From Rudanella sp031411995 (GTDB lineage: Bacteria > Bacteroidota > Bacteroidia > Cytophagales > Spirosomataceae), in contig JANOCD010000052.1 of assembly GCA_031411995.1 (NCBI GenBank), positions 124,001 through 188,000 of the forward strand: a DNA stretch of 64,000 nucleotides, in the 5' to 3' direction. Each line of letters starts with the position of its first letter. Positions within the stretch are counted from its first letter, which is position 1. Below, piece by piece: positions 18,201-25,836 of this stretch. Under the pieces are notes generated by a model. That model made no database searches and had not been told where the DNA came from. It saw only the letters and a program-made list of their open reading frames with translations. The position numbers and the translations under genes are program-made.

Positions 18201-18410
18201 TAGTGTTTTGGCCGAGGCCGGCACCGTAATCTGGTACGAACCGTCCGCTTTGGTAACGGTGCCGGTAGTGGCCCCTTTAATGAGGACATTGACACCGGGA
18301 ATGGCTTCATTTTCGGGCGAAGAGACCTTCCCCGAAATAACTCTGGACTGGGCATATGCCCCTGAAGTCCAACTACATAATAGCAGGAAAACAAGTACTG
18401 TTTGCTTCAT
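15240..18410 (-). CDS. SusC/RagA-family TonB-dependent outer-membrane receptor
   Basis: A 1056-residue receptor with a standard signal peptide (MKQTVLVFLLLCSWTSGAYA). A carboxypeptidase-regulatory-like domain (VISGKVSSPENEAIPGVNV) is followed by the SusC motif NLDEVVVTANAIVREKKELG and the plug segment RVAGVRISQQSG with LFVVDGVPISNSS. The barrel ends in Phe (GANLRFTF). It pairs with the SusD lipoprotein downstream for ligand import across the outer membrane. The 85 bp upstream, down to the cyclophilin stop, has no clear promoter, so read-through from the cyclophilin gene is possible. Confidence 0.96.
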   Translation of the reverse strand: MKQTVLVFLLLCSWTSGAYAQSRVISGKVSSPENEAIPGVNVLIKGATTGTVTKADGSYQITVPASAKTLIFSFIGFKTAEMELENRTSIDVKLVADPTNLDEVVVTANAIVREKKELGYAVSTVSGAEFTKARDPNVLNSLAGRVAGVRISQQSGSVGGSSRVMIRGANSLSSASEPLFVVDGVPISNSSFAGSETDIVTGGVDVGNRASDLNPDDIESMNVLKGAAASALYGSRARNGVIVITTKRGRPGAKKMNVSVNSSYRTDNVLRVPDLQTQYAQGNLGVYNPRLGNGWGPAVSSITGPITDYKGATVQGLSVYPQNWRNFFVTGHTFINSVSLDGANEQGDYRVGYTNLRQTGTVPGSELGRNTFAINGGRKITDKLTSRVWLNYVRTTSDGRPQQGSNTTNIISTILAGTPITADINELRDNLFAPSTQAVPAGWTGDLARAIDLDGIQNNPYFVTTFNRFSNSVDRAYGGTSLSYDVAPWFNVTGRVGTDFFTENRRSVTRRGTRGRLNGQFDTNEIYERELQTDLIGTITRQLSTNWTFKGIVGHQFNQRTIRRSRVQSEGLNIDQLYTFANAQSNVASNFYSRREIFGAYGDFSFDYRNFLFLNVTGRNDWSSTLPVNNNSYFYPSASVSFVLTEAFPNLGIVKNDILSYAKLRANYANVGSDEDPYQLAFTYNPLTQASDIYTFNILYPIGGASAFGATNVLPPTNLLPQQQTSYELGTELKFFGGRVGLDLTYYRSLNYDQIISIAVPQSTGYSARRLNVGEISNQGVEAMLTVTPLKTRSGFRWDAAFNFNRNRNRVESLAPGLTEFVTTSGDGFGIFVVAKPGETFNIQGVGWLRDPQGNIVINPATGLRTPGPRKLLGNIYPDWTLGINNSFSFKGIDFNFLIDMRKGGVVNSQTVGIVRGSGMAAETAVNNRTPFIDPGVIRNTDGTYRPNDKPVASVQQYWSQLDNSVSPENNTFDGSYTKLREVRLAYNLPRPLVGKTPFGSIAVGLEGRNLWIIKSNVPHIDPEANVLGTGLIGEGLERGSIPSSRSIGANLRFTF

Positions 18411-18495
18411 AAACTGAATGGATTGATAGTAAAATGGATAGTGTATGCGGGATGGGTGTGGACGCTTACCAGGGAATGCGTTGTCAGAAAAAAGC

Positions 18496-19092
18496 CTACT
18501 GAACGCGCCGGACTGACCGTATTTTAACGGGTGTTCTGAGCAGTTGCAATGGGTTGGAGTAGGCGTTGGTGGGGCCGGGTTGCCCGGTTTCTCCCTGCTG
18601 AATCCGGCGCACCACGTCCATGCCGGTCAACACCCGCCCAAACGCGGCAAAGCCCTGCCCGTCGGGGTTGCGTTTGCCGCCAAAGTCGAGTTCGGGCTGG
18701 GGGTTGATGCAGATAAAAAACTCGGATGCCCCGCTTGCCGGTGTCCCCCGTGCAAGCGACAGGGTGCCATCAAGGTGTTTCAGACCCGTTTTTTGGGTGG
18801 TTTCCTGCGGAATAGGCGGGAACATACGGGTAGAATCGGCGCGCAACCCACCCTGAATGACCTCAATTTTGACGGGATTGTTAGCTTGATTATCCAGCCG
18901 GACAACGCGGTAAAATGTGGTTCCGTCATACCGTTTATCGTCCACATACCGTAAAAAATTGGCCACCGTGCCGGGTGCCTTGTCGGGAAATAATTCCAGT
19001 GTGATGGAACCAACTTCGGTATCGATGCGAATCTGTTGCGCATTGGCCACCGAAAATAGAACTACAAGTACATTTAGTAGCACATGTTTCAT
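18496..19092 (-). CDS. Secreted cyclophilin-type peptidyl-prolyl cis-trans isomerase
   Basis: A 198-residue cyclophilin. The chosen ATG at 19090-19092 gives a clean signal peptide (MKHVLLNVLVVLFSVANA); a longer frame upstream would bury it. The fold core shows TEVGSITLELFPDKAPGTVANFLRYV, split by family habit, then GTTFYRVV, HLDGTLSLARGTPASGASEFFICI and FAAFGRVLTGMDVVRRIQ. These cover the usual active-site segments, with Arg in FYRVV and the Phe-bearing SEFFI. It probably works in the periplasm on protein folding. The SusC gene follows 85 bp downstream on the same strand. Confidence 0.9.
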   Translation of the reverse strand: MKHVLLNVLVVLFSVANAQQIRIDTEVGSITLELFPDKAPGTVANFLRYVDDKRYDGTTFYRVVRLDNQANNPVKIEVIQGGLRADSTRMFPPIPQETTQKTGLKHLDGTLSLARGTPASGASEFFICINPQPELDFGGKRNPDGQGFAAFGRVLTGMDVVRRIQQGETGQPGPTNAYSNPLQLLRTPVKIRSVRRVQ

Positions 19093-19397
19093 AATATTCT
19101 GCAAGAAGGCGATTAGATAGAATTTTAACACTAAATTAACCAACAATACAGATTATTACTAATGAGCCACCTATTACTTACCAAAATAGTAGTTCCTACG
19201 GGAGTAAATAAATGGCTGGTTGAGGGATGTTGGGGAAGTTAAGCTATCCGTCAATTGGTCAACAATTTACAAATCGAAGCTTTTAACCTGCGGATATTTT
19301 CTTATCTTTGCGGCTCGATTTACAACATTAAGGCGCTGTAGGCGTATTGCCTGTAACCTTATGTTCGCAATAACTTAGCTGACAATATACTACAGTC
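19093..19397 (+). promoter_or_regulatory. Intergenic region with the rplS promoter and leader
   Basis: TATCTTTG at 19303-19310 matches the Bacteroidota -7 consensus, and TTT at 19281-19283 lies 19 bases upstream as a weak -33 element. The resulting leader of about 80 nt (about 19317-19397) could fold, with GGCGCTGTAGGCGTATTGCC as a likely stem region. Leaders that control L19 synthesis have been described in several bacterial groups, but I cannot confirm that this is one. In 19093-19280 I see only AT-rich sequence and no gene. Confidence 0.5.
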
Positions 19398-19778
19398 ATG
19401 AACGACCTGATTAAATTAGTGGAGGCCGACAACGCACAGCGTCGGACCGAAATGCCCACCTTCCGGGCTGGCGACACGGTCAATGTGCACGTAAAAATCC
19501 GCGAGGGTAACAAAGAGCGTATTCAGGTTTTCCAGGGCACGGTCATTCAACGTCGGAATCCAAACACCAACGGTGAAACCTTCACGGTTCGTAAAATTTC
19601 AAACGGCATCGGTGTGGAGCGTATCTTCCCCGTGCTGTCGCCGAACATTGACAAAATTGAAGTACTTCGCTTAGGTAAAGTACGTCGTGCCCGTCTGTTC
19701 TATCTCCGTGGTCGTCAGGGTAAAGCGGCCCGCGTTAAAGAGCGGAAAGTGGTGAAAGTAGCGAAGGTAAAAGCTTAA
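19398..19778 (+). CDS. rplS: 50S ribosomal protein L19
   Basis: A 126-residue L19. TFRAGDTVNVHVKIREGNKE, RIQVFQGTVIQRR, FTVRKISNGIGVERIFP and LGKVRRARLFYLRGRQGKAARV are the hallmark segments, in order. L19 sits at the 30S-50S interface. The C-terminus has a short Lys/Val-rich extension (KERKVVKVAKVKA), common in Bacteroidota. It is monocistronic here, with its own promoter and a strong terminator; trmD, its neighbour in many bacteria, is not adjacent. Confidence 0.98.
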   Translation: MNDLIKLVEADNAQRRTEMPTFRAGDTVNVHVKIREGNKERIQVFQGTVIQRRNPNTNGETFTVRKISNGIGVERIFPVLSPNIDKIEVLRLGKVRRARLFYLRGRQGKAARVKERKVVKVAKVKA

Positions 19779-19812
19779 AAACGTCTTTTAGTCGTAACGG
19801 GGCCGCCCGTGC

Positions 19813-19870
19813 AGTCGGCTTATGCATAAATGTTCCCAAGAGGAAGCATATATGCATAAGCCGACTTTTT
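19813..19870 (+). terminator. Rho-independent terminator of rplS
   Basis: Sixteen-base perfect arms (19813-19828 and 19851-19866; AGTCGGCTTATGCATA and its complement) with a partly self-complementary 22-base loop. A TTTTT run on the plus strand follows. Confidence 0.92.
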
Positions 19871-19920
19871 GAGTTCAATGCCTAAGCTAACGATTTTTGG
19901 CAATAGAATCCTTGTTCCTG

Positions 19921-21477
19921 TCATTCCCAAACCACTTCGATCACTTCCTTCTTCAGATCAACCGTGGTGCGCGATTCTCCGCGTAATCGTTTGATAATCA
20001 GTTTTCCATTGCTGGCTTTGAGGGCTTCCTGATGCAACACATGCGTGGCATCTTTCTTGCGAAAAACCGACAGAACCTCTTTGCCATCTACCCCCCCAAC
20101 CGGAATCGAAACCGACTTGCCCGTTGCCGTTATGGTCCGGGCGGTGGCAGGCAGCGATTGTTTACGCAGCAGAGCCAGCACCCGTGATGCCTGCGGCACG
20201 CCGTAGCCCACAAAATTGTTGCCATACGGGTACAGGTGCGACGATTTCTCGATCAACTCGATCACCTCCCGGTTGGTTAGTTTGGGATTTGCCTGCATAA
20301 TGCAAGCCGCGAAACCCGTGATCACCGGGGCCGATAAAGACGTGCCATACAACGAAAAACACGACACATTAGGCTTCAGATAGGGGAGAGCCTCCGGACC
20401 AATGCTGCTGTAGCCGATGCGGTTCCAGAGCCGCGAGTTGGTGGCTCCCACCGCCAAAACACCCTGCGCATCGGCGGGGGTGCTGATGATGCGCCAGTTG
20501 CGGTCGTCGCCTTCGTTACCCGCCGACACAATGATGAGCATCCCTTTTTTGTCGGCGGCAATCTGAGCCGCCCGGCTAATGATGCTGGTGTGGCCGTCCA
20601 TCTGCTTCGGTTCGTAGTTCTCTTTGGGGTCCGTGAAACCCCGTGCATAGCCCAGCGAGGTATTCACAAGCCGAACTCCCAGGCTGTCGAGCCATTCGAT
20701 GGCCTGCACCCAGTTGTCTTCTTCGCCCCGAAATTCGCGGTTGCCCTGATCGGTTCGGGCCAAATAGAACGTGGCATCGGTGGCCAGCCCATACTGAATA
20801 TTGTCGGTGGGGTCGAGACCGGCAATGGCGGCCAACACCTCGGTCCCGTGAAAATCCGACATGGTTTCCAGCGTATGAAACAGGTCGTTGTTCGTCTTTT
20901 TGGCATTCACATAGTCGCGCACCGTGCGCACGCCCTGCCGGGTGAACAGGTGCTTGAGCGCGGCCGCCGAATCAGCTCCGAAAAAGCCCGCGTCGATCAC
21001 GCCAACCTGCACAAACCGGCCCGTAAGGCCTGCCAGCGCAAATTCGCTGGCCTGAATCTGGTTCATAACCGGAGCTAACTGTGGTTTTGTCAATGGTTCG
21101 CGGGGCAAGCTCGTAACCACCAGATGCCGGTCGATAGGCACCAGTTCTTTCACAAACGGAAGCTGCCGGACTCGCGCCTGCATGTCGGGGGTGAGTTGAG
21201 CCGACACGGCGTTGAACCACCGCGACCGACACAGCGGCTCCACACCCGTCTGGGCTAACTGATTCAGATAATCAGCCGAAAGCGGTTGGTCGGTAGCATC
21301 AACTACCAGACCGCGACCTTGCCGGTTAGCGAGCGTGGTTGCCGACAGAGCGGGTACGGCCGTTTGGGGTTTGTCGGCAAAAACAATCCAGTATTTGGCA
21401 GGTTGCTTTACTGGCTCATGCTGTGCCAGTGAGAAAACGGGCAGCAGGCAAAGCAGCCATAGGGTGAGTTGTGTCAT
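19921..21477 (-). CDS. Secreted subtilisin-like serine peptidase (S8)
   Basis: A 518-residue protein with a signal peptide (LTLWLLCLLPVFSLAQ) and an N-terminal prosegment (about 20-150, YWIVFADKP). A subtilase domain follows, with the triad Asp162 (VGVIDAGFFGAD), His210 (DFHGTEVLAAI) and Ser380 (GTSLSAPVITGF), and oxyanion Asn321 (SAGNEGD). HGTEV replaces the usual HGTHV. A C-terminal stretch of about 80 residues (SVFRKKDATHVLH) resembles no type IX sorting domain I know. It is probably exported to the periplasm or surface. It is divergent from the Xaa-Pro aminopeptidase gene. Confidence 0.93.
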   Translation of the reverse strand: MTQLTLWLLCLLPVFSLAQHEPVKQPAKYWIVFADKPQTAVPALSATTLANRQGRGLVVDATDQPLSADYLNQLAQTGVEPLCRSRWFNAVSAQLTPDMQARVRQLPFVKELVPIDRHLVVTSLPREPLTKPQLAPVMNQIQASEFALAGLTGRFVQVGVIDAGFFGADSAAALKHLFTRQGVRTVRDYVNAKKTNNDLFHTLETMSDFHGTEVLAAIAGLDPTDNIQYGLATDATFYLARTDQGNREFRGEEDNWVQAIEWLDSLGVRLVNTSLGYARGFTDPKENYEPKQMDGHTSIISRAAQIAADKKGMLIIVSAGNEGDDRNWRIISTPADAQGVLAVGATNSRLWNRIGYSSIGPEALPYLKPNVSCFSLYGTSLSAPVITGFAACIMQANPKLTNREVIELIEKSSHLYPYGNNFVGYGVPQASRVLALLRKQSLPATARTITATGKSVSIPVGGVDGKEVLSVFRKKDATHVLHQEALKASNGKLIIKRLRGESRTTVDLKKEVIEVVWE

Positions 21478-21629
21478 GAGTAGAGTTGGGTACTAAACGC
21501 TAAAAGGGAAAAATGAGGTAAAGTACCCTGCTGACAGGATAACTTTCAATGACAATGTTTTTCTTTGCAAACTTACTTGATGGACATTAGATCGATCCGA
21601 TCCAACGTCTAAAATCCAGAATCCAGCAC

Positions 21630-22925
21630 ATGCGCTACGAACCTATTGACAATCAACTTTTCGTACAGAATCGACAGCGGCTTACGGCTTTGCTCAAGCC
21701 TAACTCATTGGCCATTTTCAATGCCAACGACATACTGCCCACCAACGCCGACGGAACCATGAGTTTTCGGCAAAATAACGATTTGTTTTACCTGACTGGT
21801 GTCGATCAGGAAGAAACGATTCTGGTGTTATGTCCCAACCACCCCGATGAGAAGTTCCGCGAAGTGTTGTTTCTACGCGAAACCAGCGAAGAAATCGCTA
21901 TTTGGGAGGGTCATAAACTGACTAAAGAAGAAGCCGTTCAAACGACAGGCTTGCCCCTGAAAGCTATTTACTGGACCAGTCAGTTCGACAAGATTTTTGG
22001 CCAGATGGTGTTCGAGGCCGAGCGCGTTTACCTGAATACCAACGAACATACCCGCGCCGAGGTGGCCGTGCAAACCCGCGATGCCCGCTTCATCGACTGG
22101 TTCCGGCAACAGTTTCCCCTGCACACCCTGGAGCGGGTGGCTCCGCTCATGCATCAGATCCGGGCCATTAAACTGCCCCAGGAGATTGTTCTTCTAAACC
22201 GCGCCATCGACACCACGGATAAAATGTTCCGGCGGTTGCTCAACTTTGTGAAACCCGGTGTGTGGGAATACGAAATTGAGGCCGAGATGATGCACGAGTT
22301 TTTGCGAAACCGCTCACGAGGGGCTGCTTACTCGCCCATCATTGCGTCGGGGGCGAATGCCTGTGTGCTGCATTACATCGACAACAGTATGCAATGCCAG
22401 GCTGGCGACATGATTTTGCTGGATCTGGGTGCCGAATATGCCAACTACAATGCGGACATGACCCGCTCAATTCCCGTTAGCGGACGATTCACGGCTCGTC
22501 AGCGCGAGGTGTATAGTGCGGTGTTACGGGTGATGAATGAAGCCAAACAATTGCTGCGCCCCGGTAATTTGTGGGACGAATACCACCTCGAAGTGGGCAA
22601 AATTATGGAATCGGAATTGATCGGGCTGGGGTTGCTGGATCGGGAAGAAGTAGCGAAACAAGATCCGGATGCGCCTTTATATAAAAAATATTTCATGCAC
22701 GGAACCTCACACTTTCTGGGTCTCGATGTGCATGATGTGGGCAATAAATACCGCCGTTTTGAGCCGGGGATGGTGTTTACGGTAGAACCGGGTATTTATA
22801 TTCCTGCCGAAAAACTGGGCATTCGCCTGGAGAATAATGTGCTGATTACCGAATCGGGGAACACCGATTTGATGGGGCAGATTCCAGTTGAAATTGAAGA
22901 GATTGAAGCGTTGATGAACGCCTGA
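21630..22925 (+). CDS. pepP: Xaa-Pro aminopeptidase (M24B, AMP-binding N-domain)
   Basis: A 431-residue metalloaminopeptidase that removes N-terminal residues before proline. The N-terminal creatinase-like domain (1-170) includes SFRQNNDLFYLTGVDQEETI. The pita-bread catalytic domain carries the dimetal ligands in LLDLGAEYANYNADMTRS (two Asp), HGTSHFLGLDVHD (His), FTVEPGIYIP (Glu) and IRLENNVLITE (Glu). No signal peptide is present, so it is cytosolic. The intergenic words at 21601-21624 just before its start resemble those of the element at 50424-50497. It ends at a bidirectional terminator. Confidence 0.95.
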   Translation: MRYEPIDNQLFVQNRQRLTALLKPNSLAIFNANDILPTNADGTMSFRQNNDLFYLTGVDQEETILVLCPNHPDEKFREVLFLRETSEEIAIWEGHKLTKEEAVQTTGLPLKAIYWTSQFDKIFGQMVFEAERVYLNTNEHTRAEVAVQTRDARFIDWFRQQFPLHTLERVAPLMHQIRAIKLPQEIVLLNRAIDTTDKMFRRLLNFVKPGVWEYEIEAEMMHEFLRNRSRGAAYSPIIASGANACVLHYIDNSMQCQAGDMILLDLGAEYANYNADMTRSIPVSGRFTARQREVYSAVLRVMNEAKQLLRPGNLWDEYHLEVGKIMESELIGLGLLDREEVAKQDPDAPLYKKYFMHGTSHFLGLDVHDVGNKYRRFEPGMVFTVEPGIYIPAEKLGIRLENNVLITESGNTDLMGQIPVEIEEIEALMNA

Positions 22926-22931
22926 ATGTGA

Positions 22932-22986
22932 AAACGGGCCTACGCGGAACAGGGAAGGCTGTAGCCTGTTCAGGGTAGGCCCGTTT
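22932..22986. terminator. Bidirectional terminator between pepP and the TetR gene
   Basis: A 12-bp outer stem (22932-22943 with 22975-22986; AAACGGGCCTAC) encloses a second 7-bp stem (GAACAGG/CCTGTTC). On the plus strand TTTGTTTTT follows. It serves the two convergent genes. Confidence 0.85.
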
Positions 22987-22990
22987 GTTT

Positions 22991-23629
22991 TTACTTCGAC
23001 TCTTTGGCCAGTTCAAGGGCAGCGTTCAGGCTTGAATAGACCCGACGAACGGCTTTCTCGATACGGTCCCAGCCTTCCTGAGATTTCAGGTCGATGTCCA
23101 TAATATTATCACGCTGATTACTCAGCAACGTCAGGTGCGTGATCCCCGAAAGAATCAGGGCAGCAATTGCGTTTGGATCATAGTCTGGAAAGGGGGCCAG
23201 TTTTTTGATCATTTTCTCGTAGGAGGCATCTCTGAATGTGGCAATTCGTTTGGCGAGTTCTGTTTCGCCATGCGACATCTCCCAGCGTACTAGGTCCTGC
23301 GATGATTTACGGCTCCGAAATTCGCGCATCAAATTGATGGCATACTCCGACCATACCTTACTCCGGTCGGCTGCCGGCACATTCTCCGGTACCGACTCGA
23401 GGTATTTCTCGTTAAACATCGACAGGAAAAAGCCCCGTTGCACGTAGGCTTCGACCAGACCATTCCATCCACCGAAATAACGGTAGATAAGCACTTTGTT
23501 CACCTGGGCTTTCTCCGCAACAGCATTAATGCCTGCTTTCTCGGTGCCGCGTTCAGCGATCACTTCGCCCGTTGCCCGTAGGATGCGCTCCATTGTCATC
23601 GCACGGTTTCTTCTTTTGACTACTTTCAT
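22991..23629 (-). CDS. TetR-family transcriptional regulator
   Basis: A 212-residue repressor-type protein. The N-terminal helix-turn-helix spans about 12-60 (RILRATGEVIAERGTEKAGI, AVAEKAQVNKVLIYRYFGG), a textbook TetR motif with Tyr-Arg-Tyr-Phe in the recognition helix region. The rest is an all-helical ligand-binding domain I cannot place in a subfamily. No target gene is beside it except panC upstream on the same strand, so autoregulation is the simplest guess. A 16-bp palindrome 141 bp upstream could be its operator. Confidence 0.93.
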   Translation of the reverse strand: MKVVKRRNRAMTMERILRATGEVIAERGTEKAGINAVAEKAQVNKVLIYRYFGGWNGLVEAYVQRGFFLSMFNEKYLESVPENVPAADRSKVWSEYAINLMREFRSRKSSQDLVRWEMSHGETELAKRIATFRDASYEKMIKKLAPFPDYDPNAIAALILSGITHLTLLSNQRDNIMDIDLKSQEGWDRIEKAVRRVYSSLNAALELAKESK

Positions 23630-23769
23630 AGGGTTACCTGACTTTTTGGTGGTTAATGGGGTTTATCCACTACGTGAAAATACGCAAAGGTGTCTCGAAT
23701 GATACCCGCGAAACGAGAGTAATCAATTGTTTAACGACCATCGGCACAAAAATGTAAATTAAAACTAAT

Positions 23770-23785
23770 GTTACCAAGCGGTAAC
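23770..23785. promoter_or_regulatory. Candidate TetR operator
   Basis: GTTACC-AAGC-GGTAAC is a perfect 6+4+6 palindrome, the size and form usual for TetR-family operators. It lies 141 bp upstream of the TetR gene start. A half-site-like GGTAACC occurs at about 23983-23989 and GGTTACC at 23631-23637. Confidence 0.45.
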
Positions 23786-23934
23786 GAGGAATTTTTAGAT
23801 AACTATCGCAACTGAATTGAAATAATTGGTGCTATAGGACCAAATATGTCAAAGATTTAAAATATTCGGTTGCTAAACTACGAAAAAGCGCAATACGCGC
23901 TTCCTGACAGATTACGCTTTTTTTACGTTTTGGT

Positions 23935-23981
23935 AAAAATTAAGTAGACAGGCACTTATCAGAGCCAACTACTTAATTTTT
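23935..23981 (-). terminator. Terminator of panC
   Basis: Thirteen-base perfect arms (23935-23947 and 23969-23981; AAAAATTAAGTAG and its complement) with a 21-base loop, 19 bp past the panC stop. The stem itself contains A/T runs on both sides, so it can act in both directions. Confidence 0.7.
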
Positions 23982-23999
23982 TGGTAACCCGGCTAACGT

Positions 24000-24842
24000 T
24001 TAGAACACCAGATTATCAATTAAGCGAACTTTTCCCAACTGAGCAGCCAGACAAACAACGGTTTGACCGGGAGCCTGAAGCTCCGTCACGTGCTGTAGCG
24101 TATCAGCGTTGGCAACCTCCACATAGTCAAGCCGAATTCGGGGATGCTGAGCAAAGAATCCCGTAACGGCCGCTTTTGTCTGATTCGGACTTTGCCCTTC
24201 GGTTAGTAAATCGCGGGCGAGGGTCAGAGCCTGGTATAGGTCGGGAGCCCAAAGCCGTTCTTCGTCGGACAGGTTGCGGTTGCGCGACGACATGGCCAAA
24301 CCGTCGGCCTCGCGAACCGTGTCGCAGCGCACCAGCTCAATCGGAAAGCTCAGGTCGCGGATCAATCGCCGGATCACGGCTACCTGCTGAATATCTTTCT
24401 GGCCAAAATAAGCCCGTTTGGGTTGCACAATGTGGAACAGTTTTGCCACCACAATGCCCACCCCGTTGAAATGGCCGGGACGGAAAGCCCCCTCCATCAC
24501 GGTTTCGAGTTCACCGAAATTGAGCCTGATTTGGGGCGGTTCGGGATACATTTCGTCGGCTGTTGGAAAAAAAAGCACATCGGTTCCAACCTTTTGGAGC
24601 ATTTCGGAATCCTGTTCAAGAGTGCGGGGATAACGGGCAAGGTCGTCGGGATTGTTGAACTGAACGGGGTTCACAAAAATGCTGGCTACTACCACGTCGC
24701 ACTCCTGCTTTGCCCGGTGGATCAGGTCGAGGTGACCGTTGTGAAGGGCACCCATTGTGGGAACAAACCCAATGGTTTTTGAGGACTGATGAACGGTGGC
24801 GAGGTGCTCACGGGTAGCGTAGATGGTATCAAAACGCTGCAT
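24000..24842 (-). CDS. panC: Pantothenate synthetase
   Basis: A 280-residue enzyme that condenses pantoate and beta-alanine with ATP in coenzyme A synthesis. The nucleotide-binding signatures FVPTMGALHNGHLDLI (HIGH-like) and MSSRNRNLSDEER (KMSKS-like) are present. So are VSIFVNPVQF-type (ASIFVNPVQFNN) and GQKDIQQVAVIRR. I chose the ATG at 24840-24842; the reading frame stays open for another 56 codons, but that part lies in the divergent promoter region and matches nothing in PanC. It is divergent from the GT5 gene. Confidence 0.96.
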   Translation of the reverse strand: MQRFDTIYATREHLATVHQSSKTIGFVPTMGALHNGHLDLIHRAKQECDVVVASIFVNPVQFNNPDDLARYPRTLEQDSEMLQKVGTDVLFFPTADEMYPEPPQIRLNFGELETVMEGAFRPGHFNGVGIVVAKLFHIVQPKRAYFGQKDIQQVAVIRRLIRDLSFPIELVRCDTVREADGLAMSSRNRNLSDEERLWAPDLYQALTLARDLLTEGQSPNQTKAAVTGFFAQHPRIRLDYVEVANADTLQHVTELQAPGQTVVCLAAQLGKVRLIDNLVF

Positions 24843-24951
24843 AATAAATAAGGATTTGCCTTTGTTGGCCGAAAAGTAGGGATAAAAGGGCTTTGTAAGG
24901 CACTGTTGTAGCGTATTAGTTACGAATTGGTGATTTTTTGGACTTTTAGTA

Positions 24952-24982
24952 TTGAATACAGCGAAAAAATTGTATAATTTTG
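24952..24982 (+). promoter_or_regulatory. Promoter of the GT5/DUF4270 operon
   Basis: TTG at 24952-24954, a 20-base spacer, and TAATTTTG at 24975-24982 match the Bacteroidota consensus fully. It lies 44 bp upstream of the ATG. Confidence 0.65.
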
Positions 24983-25026
24983 CAGATTTTCTAATTTCAA
25001 TCAAGTCCAATTAGCGCCCGTCTTTT

Positions 25027-25836
25027 ATGAGCAAACTCCGTATTCTGTACGTTGCCAGTGAGATTAACCCCTTCTTGAAAACCACCGACGTTGCTGATTT
25101 TGTTCGCAAATTGCCACAAGTGATGCAGGAGCGGGGTATGGAAATTCGGATTCTGGTGCCTCGGTTTGGCCTGATTAACGAGCGCAAAAACCGGTTGCAT
25201 GAAGTGGTCCGGCTTTCGGGAATCAATATCTCGGTGGGCGATGAAGAGAAACCGCTGATTATCAAGGTGGCCTCTATTCCGAATGCCAAGCTACAGGTTT
25301 ATTTCATCGACAATGAAGACTATTTCCAGCGGAAGTACGTTTTTCACGATAAAGAAAACCGGTTCTATGACGATAACGACGAGCGGGCTATTTTCTTCTG
25401 CAAGGGTGCGCTTGAAACCGTGAAAAAGTTAGGCTGGTCGCCCGATATTGTCCATTGCAACGATTGGATGACCGCCCTGATTCCGTTGTATCTGAAAACG
25501 ACCTACAAAAACGACCCGATGTTCAAAGACTCGAAGTCGGTATTTACGGTCTATAACAATGCCTTCGATCATCAGTTTAAGAGTGAAGAACTGATCGAAA
25601 AAGCGAAAATGCTGGATGTTGACGACGAAATGTTGTCAGAACTCAAAACCGGTGATTACGAGGGCTTTATCCGCGTTGGCTGTGCTTATGCCGATGCTGT
25701 GGTGCGAGCCGAAGACGAAGTAAGTGAAAGTTTGAACGCCATTCTCAATGACATCCCCGACCATAAACTCGGAACTAACGAAGACGAAGATTTTGCCGAC
25801 CGGTATTTTAACCTCTACACGCAATTGGTTGGCTAA
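25027..25836 (+). CDS. Stand-alone glycogen/starch synthase N-domain protein (GT5-like)
   Basis: A 269-residue protein equal only to the N-terminal GT5 domain of glycogen synthase. ILYVASEINPFLKTTDVADF, VRKLPQVMQERGMEIRILVP, DDNDERAIFFCKGALE and WSPDIVHCNDWMTALIPLYL are clear counterparts. The ADP-glucose loop KTGGL is changed to KTTDV, and the C-terminal GT-B half that bears the catalytic residues is absent. It may therefore be a regulatory or non-catalytic paralogue. Such short GT5 proteins occur widely in Bacteroidota. The stop overlaps the start of the DUF4270 gene, so the two are coupled; panC is divergent. Confidence 0.85.
   Translation: MSKLRILYVASEINPFLKTTDVADFVRKLPQVMQERGMEIRILVPRFGLINERKNRLHEVVRLSGINISVGDEEKPLIIKVASIPNAKLQVYFIDNEDYFQRKYVFHDKENRFYDDNDERAIFFCKGALETVKKLGWSPDIVHCNDWMTALIPLYLKTTYKNDPMFKDSKSVFTVYNNAFDHQFKSEELIEKAKMLDVDDEMLSELKTGDYEGFIRVGCAYADAVVRAEDEVSESLNAILNDIPDHKLGTNEDEDFADRYFNLYTQLVG

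Larger units (their letters stand above)
23630..23999. other. 370-bp intergenic region with operator-like palindrome and hairpins
   Basis: No gene is seen. The region holds the palindrome at 23770-23785 and an imperfect hairpin at 23884-23931 (AAAAAGCG with CGCTTTTT arms). The panC terminator is at 23935-23981. The part next to the TetR start (23640-23760) is AT-rich and must contain its promoter, but I find no clean TAnnTTTG box. Confidence 0.5.

Noticed and set aside
24843..25010. 56-codon N-terminal extension of PanC
   Set aside because: PanC homologues begin near the IGFVPTMG motif; the extension lies in the divergent promoter region and overlaps the TTG...TAATTTTG promoter of the opposite gene.
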